Assembly: GCF_950023065.1 (NCBI RefSeq)
Contig: NC_088678.1
Location: 60,728,460 to 60,792,459 of the forward strand
Length of the DNA: 64,000 nt
Source of the DNA: Planococcus citri
Lineage: Eukaryota; Arthropoda; Insecta; Hemiptera; Pseudococcidae
Reading direction: 5' to 3'
Shown: piece after piece, positions 12,964-22,395 of the stretch
Layout of the letters: the number at the start of each line of letters is the position of its first letter
How positions within the stretch are numbered: the stretch's first letter is position 1
Made by a program: the position numbers and the translations under genes
Notes under the pieces: model-generated
What the model saw: only the letters and a program-made list of their open reading frames with translations
The model's database searches: none
Told to the model about the DNA's origin: nothing

Positions 12964-13153
12964 ATAAAATTGGCATTTTCTAGAAAATTGGCATTTTCCA
13001 GAAAATTGGCATTTTCCAGAAAATTGGCATTTTCCAGAAAATTGGCATCTTCCAGAAAATTGGCATCTTCCAGAAAATTGGCATCTTCCAGAAAATTGGC
13101 ATCTTCCAGAAAATTGGCATCTTCCAGAAAATTGGCATTTTCCAGAAAATTGA
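12964..13153. repeat. 18-bp minisatellite, 11 copies
   Basis: The unit is CAGAAAATTGGCATTTTC with a C/T change giving CATCTTC in a central block of copies. Repeat starts fall every 18 bp from 12965 to 13145. Because the period is a multiple of three, frames stay open on both strands (six-residue repeats reading FSRKLA one way and CQFSGK or CQFSGR the other). These are very unlikely to be proteins. Confidence 0.9.
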
Positions 13154-14890
13154 CAATTTTTAAGCAAATTGGAATTTTTTTTTAGCAAATTGAAATTTTT
13201 TTAGAAAATTGAACTTTTTTTACAAAAAATGAGCACTTTTGTCAAAAAATTGAGCATTTTCCCCAGAAAAATACAGCATTTTTGACAGCATTAGGTAAAA
13301 GTGTAGTTTTTTTTCTAGAATACGAACTTTTGCCAAAAAGTTGAGCTTTCTTGACATTAAGTGAGTATTTTGCTAGTAAAATAGTGTTTTTGAAAAAAAG
13401 TGAACATTATTTGCCAAAAAAATCAGAATTTTCACAAAAAATTGAATTTTTGGCAAAATTTTTTGCAGAAACAAGCGTTTTATTCCAAAAAGTAGCATGT
13501 CAATAGAAAATAGGTAGTGTTTTGGAATTTTGCCACAAAAATTGAACGTCAAGTACCTAACTGGTAAAAATATTGAACATTTTAGTAAAAATAGGCTTTG
13601 GCAGTAGAAAAAAGTCATCAATAAAAAGTGCGTCTTGATGAAATTAAGCACTTTGACAAATCACATGAGCATTTTGTCAAAATTATGCATTTTAGTAAAA
13701 ATGTCTGAAAGTCAAATTTTGGCAATGAAATTGAAAATTTTTGGCTATAATTGTGTGTTTTGGCGTGAACGAGTTTTTTTCAAAAAGGAGCATTTTGGCA
13801 ATAAATAATAGAGTTTTTAGCATTTTTTGTCAAAAAATTGAGCAGTTAGCAAAAATTGAACATTTTTGGAAAAAATTGAGCACAGGATAAAAATTAACAT
13901 TGAGCAGAAACCTGCATTAGGTACCTAAATACGCATTTGGCAGTAAAAAGTTGTTTTTTTTTCAAGAAAAAATTGAGCACGTTTCATAAAAATTGAGCAC
14001 TTTTGGCACAATTGGTCATTATTTGCAAAATTGAGCATTTTGGGCAAAAATTGAGCATTTTGGCCGAAATGATTATTTTTCCAAAATAACGGCATTGTGG
14101 CAGCAGAAAAGAGTTTTTTTATTTTTTTTGTTGAAAAAACCATACCATTTTTCCAGAAAATTGAGCCTTTTTTGACAAAAAAATGAACACATAATTATTT
14201 TGGCGTGAAATGAGCATATTGGCATTGAAAGAGTGTTATTTGCATTGCATTTGTCGACATAAATCAAGCTCCTTGTTGAAAAAAATGAAGCATTTCGCTG
14301 AAAACGTGTAAACTTTTGATAAAAATTGTGTATTTTGGTAGAAACGAGCATTTTTTCCGAAAAAGAGCATTTTTTAGCAATAAAAGAGAGCTTTTAGCAT
14401 TGTTTTTTTTTTGCCAAAAAATTGGGTAAGTAATAAGTAACTATGTACGTTTGGTAAAAATTGAGCAATTTGGCAAAATTGAGCATTTTTGGCAAAATCG
14501 AGCATTTTTGGCAAAATCGAGCATTTTTGGCAAAATTGAACATTCTTGGCAAAAATTGAGCACGTTTGATGAAAATTGAGCATTTTTGCCAAAAACTGAG
14601 CACATTTGATAAAAATTGAGCATTTTTGGCAAAATTTAATTCTTTTGGTGAAAGTTGAGCTTTCTGAAAGAAATAAACATTTTGAGAGTAAAAATACAGC
14701 GTTTTTTTGCAAAAATTTGGCACTTTTGGCAAGATAAGTTTCTTTTGGAAATAGGTCAAATGAGCATTTTGTTTTCAAAAAAATGAGTATTTTCGATTTA
14801 AGATGAAGCAATTTTGTTACAAAAGAGCTTTATTTTCAGTGAAAAAATAAATGTTTGTAAAAAAGCACAGTTTTTTCATAATTCTGTAAA
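13154..14890. repeat. Degenerate (TTTTGGCAAAAATTGAGCA)n array
   Basis: A long run of loosely repeated units around TTTTTGGCAAAATTGAGCA, with period mostly 18-22 bp and the best copies at 14455-14640. It directly follows the 18-bp array and shares its AAAATTG core, so the two probably have a common origin. Minus-strand open frames up to 145 codons (14374-14811), rich in FAKNAQFCQK-type repeats, come from the repeat itself. Confidence 0.8.
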
Positions 14891-16950
14891 AAAATTTCAA
14901 AGTGATTAACGTTATTTATATTCTGTAACCTGGCTTCACTTTTGAAGGTGTAGATATTGATTAAGATTGTTGACAATTTTATTTCTATTCCTTTTTGAGA
15001 AATTGATTTTCTAATCAGGCTACCTACCTATCTCGAATGCGGTTTTATAAGGTTTGAAATTTTGAGAAAAATGCAAGATAAAATTTAATTTGGTCAAGTT
15101 TGTGAACGATTGGTCAAATAGGTACGTATTTAGCCTACAATTTATTATTTTTTAAAAACAGAATTAGGAGGTGAAAGTCATAACCTGAAAAGGTGAGTAA
15201 AATTTACCCCATGCAGCTCGATAAATAGGTAGACAAAAATCATTTAGTACATCCAATTAAAACAAGCCCATGCCTATACCTACAATCAGTCTCTATCATC
15301 GTAAGATCGTCAACAATTCATCTCGGAAGCCCCACACAACGAGGCTTGGTCCATTGGCCATGGCCATCAAATCAGATAACCTCCGTAGATGAAAATTGAT
15401 CCCCCATCGACACAATAGGTACATGCATATGTACTCATATATTCCTACTACTCGTATAGGTACCATGTACGTACAACATTGGGAGTATACCTACATGAAT
15501 TTGGACGAATCTACGACGACTTAGTAATTTAATTGCAATAAAGAAAGAATGAGAATAAGCAACGTACTCGTATACACTATATTAAAATAGTCGAACGATT
15601 TAAGCATAGCCACAGTATTGTAGCAGATTTGACGTGGCTCGCATAGAAGCCAAAACCTCGTTATAACCATTCATTGAAGATTGTCCATCAAGATATAAGA
15701 TGTCAAAGAAATAAACAAGCGTTTCGCTCCGCCTTTAACGTACCAGATTAGGGAACAAAACCGCGTGAGCCGTCATTTGGATATGACGTAGTAATGATAG
15801 ACCGTCGATGTAATTGTCTTCCAGTATATAGTACGTCTACGTAGGTAAAATAGGTATAAGGTACTATATCAGACGTTATAGCATATGCAAAATACTTGGT
15901 AGTCGATTCGATTCTTTTTTCCCTGTATTATTTTTTTCTTTCTCTTTTCTATTCCACTAATCAAATTATGACTACCGTTTGTATCGTACTTGTCATTTTC
16001 TGCAGCTTTATAACAATGTAATCAGAATGTTTCGAAATATAGGTATGTATGTAGTATCTGCAGAACGTGGACGAGTAGGTAGGCGATGAGGTGTTTAATT
16101 CGTCATAATTACGTTTACGCATTCTTATGTACCAAGACTAGTTCACCGTTTATTCGCTTCAATGTAACTATTTTCCACTCCCCCCTCTCCCATAGAACCA
16201 CATACCTACTACCTAGTACGTACAATTCATTCATAAATTCTTGATTCATCTTCATTCGCATTTTAACCAGTCCATAATCTCGTACTTGGGCCTATATATA
16301 TATGTACTACAAAAAGCACATCTCTTCGTGACTATAGCTGTACAAGTACCTAATACCATGCACGACAAGGGTGTGAAGTATGGAAGATATAAGTATCATT
16401 AAAAAATGGCCCTTTTTTCAACTAGTAGGTATATGCCAAACATAATAATGACCAAGCAAAAGGGGAATCGGACATCTGTACAATGTACTAGCCAACAAGC
16501 TTCGCTACATAATGAATTAATTTTCAAATAATCTTCAAGTAGGGTCCACTCACTGCTCTCTTTGCCTAATCAAAAAATCATATACTGCATAACCGACATT
16601 ACTTACCACTGCACAGCTCTCTTACTCTGGCTACATCTGTTTTAGAGAGTGAATAAACTGGTCGGAATTTAATGCACAGGAGCTAGCCTAACGATGGAAA
16701 AGTGATTGGCGTATTTGTGGACAAATTATGGTTTTCATTATTCAGAGATGATTGAAGGGCATTGGTGGTGAAAATTTTTCATATAAATATTTATCCTTTA
16801 TTTTGAAATTCAAACAGAATTTTTTTTTAAATCACCAAGCTGATTGTGTGAGAAGTGTGATTAAAGGTAATTTTGACCGCCAAAATTAACTGGTGAAGGC
16901 TTCGAGCCGTTTTCAAGCCTCCAACAGGTTTTGGGATTTTCGAGTTCTGG
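14891..16950. other. Unique stretch, no gene recognised
   Basis: No convincing exon. 15240-16650 is non-repetitive with many TAGGTA/TACCTA motifs. There is a pyrimidine-rich run near 15920-15955. Nothing further supportable. Confidence 0.5.
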
Positions 16951-17480
16951 AAATGTTGTCATGAAATGGGCCAAAAAATTGTTTCAAAAAGTCGCGATTT
17001 TTACGTAAATTATCAAAATAAGGTCTTTTTTGAAAGCAGAATTTCTTTTAAAAAAATTTGGCAGAATTGTCAAAAAAAATCCTGGATTTTTTTTAAAGTT
17101 GGCATAAAAGTCCTGTTTTTAGAAAAAGTCCATGTTTTTTACCTTTTTTCCAAAATTTACAAAAAAATTCTCATTAAATCATATCCAAGTCCTGATTTCT
17201 AACAAAACGAAAAAAGGTCTGTTTCTTTCTAAAATTGCCAAAAGATGTCCTGTTTTTTTTTTTTTTAAAAAAAGATCAAACTTGAAAATTAAAAGCAAAC
17301 GAGACCGAGCGAAGCTCTTAAAAATGTGTGTACCTAATTCAAGTTCTAAAAAATTATTAGGTAAGTATTGGAAAAATCTTTGTCATTTTTTTCAAATAGC
17401 ACCTTTTTGCCAACCGATGAGTGAGAATCGCCAATTTGCCAACTTTTTCCATTTTCCAAACGTCTAAAGAGGGAAATCTC
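16951..17480. repeat. Degenerate T-rich repeat (GTCCTGTTTTT / CAAAATTGTC type)
   Basis: Loose repeats of AAAATTGTCAAAAAAAATCC and AAAGTCCTGTTTTT, like sequence at 35900-35980, 37920-38200 and 41040-41560. Overlapping frames on both strands (16966-17202, 17132-17467, 17357-17614) are regarded as by-products. Confidence 0.5.
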
Positions 17481-17865
17481 TCCCCTGCCCCCTTCGGTAC
17501 GGCCCTGGCAGTGGCACCATTTAACTGAGATTTATTATTTTTGTGGCCATTTAGGTCGATTTGAGCTCGAATTTTAAAAAAAAAGAATCGTTTCAGTCTG
17601 TTAAATATTTGCAAATTTGGTGGTTTTACGTATGATTAGATAGGAGATAAATATAGGTACCTACATCATCCTTTATATTTTATCAACTTACGTTTGATAT
17701 TTGGAATTTTAACAAAGTAACCATTGTTAAATATTACCCAAATATTCTGACGTTCGTGAATTCTGAGAAAATGTACTCGAATGGATGATTTGGAATAAGT
17801 ATTTATCAATTATCGAGTACACAATTAGGTTGCCAAAGTTGATGACTTGCGCAATTTTTTTCAAA

Positions 17866-17904
17866 TATAAGGAAAGTAAATTCGAGTTTCAAAATTATAC
17901 AGTT
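17866..17904 (+). promoter_or_regulatory. Possible core promoter of the MBF2-family gene
   Basis: A TATA-like TATAAGG at 17866 is followed about 33 bases later by ACAGTT (17899-17904), close to the arthropod initiator TCAGTT. The predicted start lies about 70 bases before the ATG at 17972. The spacing fits a TATA/Inr promoter; there is no experimental support. Confidence 0.35.
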
Positions 17905-17971
17905 GAGTAGTTTGATCGAGAATCTTGTTCGCGATTTCAATACGTATTGGGTGTAAATTGCCTATTCAAAA

Positions 17972-19876
17972 ATGGCTCAAAATCACCATCTACAAATGTT
18001 ATTTGTGGTTTTAGGGTTATGGGGTGCTATTCAGTGTGCTCCAAAATTGCAAATTTTTGATGAAATTGTACCTACATCTACTACTGGAACTTACCCCAAT
18101 TTTAAAGATACGCCTTTCCATGGTCAAGTTGAAATGAAGAATGGATATCCTTATGCTTTTCAGCGTGGCAGGGTTTCATCAAAGCAAAGAAGTAGCGGTT
18201 ACAGCGATAACACCCCAAGACGATACGATAACTGCTGGAATACTGTTTGCTATCACTCTGTGGTTGTAGGCCAACAATCGGGTGACAGGTGAGTCAATTT
18301 TATCTTCTGCTAAGTATTTGTCTATGGCAAAATCTTAATGTATGTCCTGAATATGCATATACCTACCTATACACTTTATTTTTTTGCTTCAAATGTGCTC
18401 ACATTATTAGAACAATATGGAGTAAAGCATATCATAAACCCAAGACGGACCAAACTCCGATAAGTATCGAGGTGGTGTATCCATGTAGGTGACTCTACGA
18501 ACGATTATGAAATTACTTACATAACCCTGGAGGACTCGGAGAAAAGCAAACGTATATACAACGACGATATATCTATCAAAAGTGGCGGTATTGGTTACAA
18601 AAGTGTCAAGATGATCATCAAAAGCAATTATTCTAATCCGAATGATTATTACAAAGTCGAAATTACTGGCAAAGAATCTGAGAAAGAACAAAATCCTTCT
18701 GATCGTGGCAGTGTTTCATCAAAGCAAGAAGATAGCGGCGACAGTGCCAACACCCCAAGACAACGAGATAACTGCTGGAATAATGCTTGCTATTACTCTA
18801 TGGTTATAGGCCAACAATCGAGTGACAGGTGAGTCAATTTTATTAAAAGATTATTGATGCGTACAGGTGATTGGTACCTAGCCTACCTACCCCAACTGGC
18901 AGAAAACATTTAAAACCTGCAGACAAACCTTTATCGAAAAAGCACGTAAAAGTATATGCTTCACCAGCCAAAATTTCAAGTGCTAAAGTGCATTTTTAAA
19001 TTTTCACCAAATTTTTAGAAAACATCAAATTTGGGGCTAAAATTTCAAAAATCGAAATTTTAGATCCCAAATTCAGCCAGAAAGTTGAAATATGAATGTA
19101 AAGTAAATTTTACCTTTACAACTTTGGTATGCAAAATTTTGTGGAAATTTCAACTTTTCAAATTTCTGCTGCATGGGTGTTTCAGAACTGCTCAAAATGG
19201 TTCAAAACTGTTTCCAGTTAATTCAGAGGGTCGAATGTAGAGTCCTCGCCAAATTTCAACTTTCTAGGCCAATTTAGTGAAAGTTTGATTTTCCACATAT
19301 TTTTCATGCACCAAAATGTTGGTAATCTTCAAAACTTAAACAAAAATCGAAAAATGGACTCTATATATCACCTGAAATTTTGATTGGTGATGTATTTTTC
19401 CATGCTCTTTCAATTTATATGTAGTTTTGTCTGATTCAAAAAAATGTTGCCAGTTGGAGTGGACCTAAGCTTACCTCTTTCGCTAGATGTGATCTTCTTA
19501 TTTATTTATGGCAAAATTTTAATCTATGGCTTATGAGTACCCCTATATTACCTAAACTTTATTATTTTGTTTCCAATGTATGTGTACCTGCATTATCAGA
19601 CGAATATGGAATAAAGCTTATCATAAACCCGACACGAACCAAACTCCGATAAATATCGAAGTAGTGTATCCAGAAGATGGCTCAACGAACGATTATGAAA
19701 TTACTTACATAACTCTGGAGGACTCGAAGAAAAGTAAACGTATTTACAACGATGATATATTTGTCAAAAGTGGAGGTATTGGTTACAAAAGCGTCAGTAT
19801 GAGCATCCAAAGCAATTATTCTAATCCGAAAGATTATTACAAAGTCGAAATTTATGGCAAAAAATCTAAGAAATAA
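17972..19876 (+). CDS. Secreted MBF2-family protein, exons 17972-18288 and 19600-19876
   Basis: Exon 1 (317 nt) starts at an ATG in good context (AAAAATGG) and encodes a signal peptide (about residues 1-23, hydrophobic core LFVVLGLWGAI), a polar linker, and a CWNTVC motif (Cys88, Cys93) leading into VVVGQQSGDR. It ends at CAG|GTGAGT. Exon 3 follows an ATTATCAG acceptor and encodes the rest of the domain (YITLEDSKKSKR, KSGGIGYKSVSM, YYKVEIYGK) to a TAA at 19874. The VGxxxGDR start, the GGxGYxxV motif and the VEIYG end are hallmarks of the MBF2 family (PF15868). Bombyx MBF2 was described as a transcription co-activator, but most members have signal peptides and unknown roles. Joining exons 1 and 3 keeps phase 2 and gives 197 residues, longer than typical members because of the roughly 65-residue linker. 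A middle, frame-broken domain copy lies between them (18411-18828). Function beyond the family is not known. Confidence 0.8.
18411..18828 (+). pseudogene. Duplicated middle exon of the MBF2 gene, frame-broken
   Basis: The segment has a good acceptor (ATTATTAG) and the same CAG|GTGAGT donor as exon 1. It encodes a second MBF2 domain closely similar to exon 3, followed by a copy of the exon 1 tail (SVSSKQ, NTPR, DNCWNNACY, VIGQQSSDR). An intact version would be phase 2 to phase 2 and 417 nt; here it is 418 nt. The extra base lies at about 18484-18488, after VVYP, and puts a TGA at 18490-18492. The rest of the domain is still open in the shifted frame (to 18828), so the break looks recent, or is a sequence error. 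The stop codon TAA of exon 3 (19874) corresponds to GAA at 18686, showing that the copy was fused onward into exon 1-type sequence. If included, the product would end after about 130 residues. Confidence 0.75.
18844..19491. mobile_element. Insertion of about 650 bp in intron 2 of the MBF2 gene
   Basis: Intron 1 (18289-18410) and intron 2 (18829-19599) share their first 15 bases (GTGAGTCAATTTTAT) and their last roughly 100 bases (ATCTTCT..TATGGCAAAAT..TTAAT), as expected from the duplication. The extra 650 bp in intron 2 falls between these blocks. It contains sequence of the GAGCCTCCAGC dispersed family (TTTCAAGTGCTAAAGTGCA; CACCTGAAATTTTG). Near its edges is an inverted pair, CCCAACTGGCA (about 18889) and TGCCAGTTGGAG (about 19448), so it may be an inverted-repeat element. 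Confidence 0.6.
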
Positions 19877-19877
19877 C

Positions 19878-20004
19878 AATAAATGCGCAGGTACCTAATT
19901 GTAAAACAACAGTAGATAACCTTATACTTAGATATGTATTTGTATGTAGTTTGTATGATCGGACTTCAAATTTATACCTATGTACTTTTAGTAAATTCAA
20001 TAAA
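19878..20004 (+). terminator. Polyadenylation signals of the MBF2-family gene
   Basis: AATAAA occurs at 19878-19883, immediately after the stop codon, and again at 19999-20004. The second leaves a 3' untranslated region of ordinary length and is the likelier one. Confidence 0.5.
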
Positions 20005-20329
20005 TTACCCGTTTTAGCATTTTAAAATTCGATTGCTTTTTCTCCAAACTCACCGCATCACCCGGAAACTGGGTGAAAACTCATCTGAAAAGGGTCTAAA
20101 ATGGAATTAATGGTCCCCCATGAGTTGCAAGACGCGACAGATCACAAGTAGGCCCTTTTTGCGTGAAAACGTAGTCATGAGTTCTGTATAAGGGTCCAAA
20201 AAGTGAATTTTGCGTGCAAATGAATCGAAATCCCATGTAAAAACTCAGCAGATTCGAAATCAATGTCCAAAAATTAAACCTAAACGTAAACTGTATTTGT
20301 TGAAGGCGAGTAGCATACTTCCCGGCAGC

Positions 20330-21196
20330 GTTTTGGATGCTGTTATTGCCTACCAGTTGAGTTGAAAAAAGTTTTCAATCAGTGGATGTTTTCAGACCCA
20401 AGTAAGGACCTGGAGTTGAATCAGACACCATTTTCAATCAGTGGGTGTTTCCAGACCCAAGTAAAGACCAGTGGTTGAGTCAGACACTGTCTTCAATCAG
20501 TGGGTGTTTTCAGACCCGAGTAAGGACCACTGACCAGTGGTTTAGTCAAACACCATTTTCAAACAGTGGGTGTTTTCAGACCCAAGTAAGGACCAGTGGT
20601 TGAGTCAGACACTGTCTTCAATCAGTGGGTGTTTTCAGACCGGAGTGAAGACCACCGACCAGTGGTTGAGTCAGACACAATTTTCAATCAGTTGACCAGT
20701 GGTTGTGTCAAACACTATTTACAATCAAGTGGGTGTTTTCAGGCCCAAATAAGGACCAGTGGTTGAGTCAGACACCGTTTTCAATCAGTGGGTGTTTTCA
20801 GACCCAAGTAGGGATCAGTGGTTGAGTCGGACACTGTCTTCAATCAGTGGGTGTTTTCAGACCTGAGTAAGGACCACCGACCAGTGGTTGAGTCAGACAC
20901 AATTTTCAATCAGTTGACTAGTGGTTGAGTCAAACACTATTTACAATCAAGTGGGTGTTTTCAGGCCCAAATAAGGACCAGTGGTTGAGTCAGACACCGT
21001 TTTCAATCAGTGGTGTTTTCAGACCCAAGTAGGGACCAGTGGTTGAGTCAGACACTATTTTCAATCAATGGGTGTTTTCAGACCCAAATAAGGACCAGTG
21101 GTCGAGTCAGACACCGTGTTCAATCAGTGGGTGTTTCCAGACCTGAGTAAGGACCACCGACCAGTGGTTGAGTCAGACACAATTTTCAATCAGTTG
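20330..21196. repeat. Minisatellite, unit about 59 bp, left part
   Basis: The repeated unit contains CAATCAGTGGGTGTTTTCAG, ACCCAAGTAAGGACCAGTGG and TTGAGTCAGACAC. Most units are 58-60 bp; longer variants add ACCGACCAGTGG or a second GTTGACCAGTGG block. The array is split by two nested insertions and resumes at 22396. Bases 20041-20330 between the gene and the array hold nothing recognisable. Confidence 0.85.
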
Positions 21197-21772
21197 CCCT
21201 ATTGACAAAAGTATGCTGAAAAGCATGCATAACAGTGCGTGATTTTGGACTGGTGTAAAAGCGTTCATTATCACGTTAAAAACATACATTTTGGCATGCT
21301 AAACAGAAGCAATCTAGCAACCAAGTATTTTCTAAAATGCACCAATGAGTAAAAATTTTTCCAAGTCCAAAAATTGATAACATTTATGCAAAAAATAACC
21401 TCTAATCTATTAAGCTGCGAGGTGGCCGAGTGAGTTGAGCAGTCGCACATCACAGGAACCTGGGATCAATCCCCGCAAGCGCCAGCAATTTTTAAATTTT
21501 TTTTTCAATTTTTTTGAAAAAATTATCTACCTATGTATTAGAATGTCTTAAAATTCACAATTAATCAGTAGATATTATTGCCTGTGAGTTTGAGCAATTT
21601 TTCTGCTAAAATTTCCGCACTTTTTGTACATACTTTTGGTTTACTTTTAAGCATGCTATTCACTGGCTGAATAGCATGCGATTTTTTGAAAAAGTCCAAA
21701 TTCACGCATGCGTGCGATATGCAAAAAAGCATGCATTTCAGCATGTTGTACACACAATTTTTGTCAATAGGG
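21197..21772. mobile_element. Inverted-repeat element with CCCTATTGAC ends (E2)
   Basis: The left end CCCTATTGACAAAA (21197-21210) is matched perfectly by its reverse complement at 21759-21772. The similarity runs on imperfectly inwards (ATGCTGAAAAGCATGCAT against ATGCTGAAATGCATGCTT, inverted). The host array gives the empty site: CAATCAGTTGACCAGTGG elsewhere becomes CAATCAGTTG / element / TGACCC here, so the duplicated target is TG (21195-21196 and 22394-22395). The right copy is now displaced by the LTR insertion. It encodes no protein but contains a tRNA-like segment at 21413-21486. Confidence 0.85.
21413..21486 (+). repeat. tRNA-like head inside element E2
   Basis: The A-box-like GGTGGCCGAGTG (21421-21432) resembles the D-arm of type II (Leu/Ser) tRNAs. 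The B-box-like GGGATCAATCCC (21462-21473) is slightly off consensus. The outermost four acceptor bases (GCTG / CAGC) could pair, but the rest do not. After it comes CCAGC and an A/T-rich tail, as after the tRNA-like segment of E1. A SINE head or tRNA relic is most likely; a working tRNA is unlikely. Confidence 0.55.
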
Positions 21773-21947
21773 TGTAGGGGGAATGCGCGAGAAGGATGCT
21801 GAGAAAAGATACAAAAACCCTATGTACATATGTACATACGTACGCATTTAGGCTCGCGATGACGATTTCTCTTTTCTCAGCAGGCATTCTCTCGCATTCT
21901 CCCTCTATTTCGTAAGATGTACATTTTCTACCCTGGACTGGCTCGGA

Positions 21948-21955
21948 TATAAATA
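21948..21955 (+). promoter_or_regulatory. TATA box of the solo LTR
   Basis: TATAAATA inside GGCTCGGATATAAATACTC. It lies about 55 bases before the AATAAA at 22003, the order expected for U3 then R. Confidence 0.65.
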
Positions 21956-22002
21956 CTCAGACAGTCCAGAGTAAAAATTAGTCTGTGTTTAGAACTTGAC
22001 GA

Positions 22003-22008
22003 AATAAA
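22003..22008 (+). terminator. Polyadenylation signal of the solo LTR
   Basis: AATAAA within GACGAAATAAACTTC, followed by a T-rich and TGTT-rich stretch (22021-22056), fitting an R/U5 boundary near 22020-22040. Confidence 0.6.
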
Positions 22009-22055
22009 CTTCTTTAAAGTACTCTTGTTCTGTTCGCGACTCTGTCTCCCTTGTT

Positions 22056-22272
22056 GGCTATTTAGTTAGCCGCCACAAGGAAGTCCGTATGACCATTAAG
22101 TTGGTCATGACGGAAGATAGGTTTTCTGCAGCCTGTGCTCGGCCATTCAGTTGACCACCACACAGAAGTCCATATGGCCATTTAGTTGGCCACAACGGAG
22201 ATAGGGACGCAGCCCGTGTACAACCATTAAGTTAGCCACAACGCGGAAGCCTGTAAGGCTCTTTAGTGAGCC
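22056..22272 (+). repeat. Six spaced hairpins in the LTR, changing stems and a fixed loop
   Basis: Six copies of a stem-loop with loop TTTAGT, TTAAGT or TTCAGT start their loops at 22061, 22096, 22146, 22181, 22227 and 22262 (spacing 35, 50, 35, 46, 35). Four have perfect stems of different sequence: GGCTA/TAGCC, ATGACCA/TGGTCAT, TGGCCA/TGGCCA and GGCTC/GAGCC. The third has one mismatch, and the fifth is degenerate. The paired changes suggest that the RNA structure is or was maintained. Between them lie CACAACGGAAG-like spacers. Located after the LTR polyadenylation signal, so probably U5. Confidence 0.75.
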
Positions 22273-22395
22273 ACAACAGGGACAGGGGTACAAAACATCA
22301 CGGCCGCAAATACCTACAATTTGCGACCCAATAGGTGTATATGTAGGTCTACATCCCTCTCCCCTCCGCGACCTTGTACCAAACCTACAAGGGTG

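Larger units (their letters stand above)
21773..22389 (+). mobile_element. Solo LTR of a retrotransposon, 617 bp, target duplication AGGG
   Basis: It starts TGTAGG and ends CCTACA, the short inverted ends typical of LTRs, and is flanked by AGGG on both sides (21769-21772, 22390-22393). The left AGGG is the last four bases of element E2, so the LTR inserted at the very edge of E2. Internally there is a TATA box (21948), an AATAAA (22003), a T-rich run after it, and a hairpin series (22056-22272). Near its left end is a fold-back of about 130 bp (arms 21777-21810 and 21868-21906). The orientation follows from TATA then AATAAA. No internal retrotransposon coding region or second LTR is present, so this is a solo LTR left after recombination. 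Gypsy- or BEL-type is plausible from the 4-bp duplication. Confidence 0.8.

Noticed and set aside
12823..14811. Open frames of 63-145 codons in low-complexity repeats
   Set aside because: By-products of 18-21-bp repeats, with mirror frames on the opposite strand.
18289..18492. Separate small gene starting at the ATG around 18289
   Set aside because: This frame is the intron 1 read-through into the first part of the duplicated exon; its start lies on the splice donor.
21413..21486. Functional tRNA gene
   Set aside because: Acceptor stem mostly unpaired and B-box off consensus. Treated as a tRNA-like relic.
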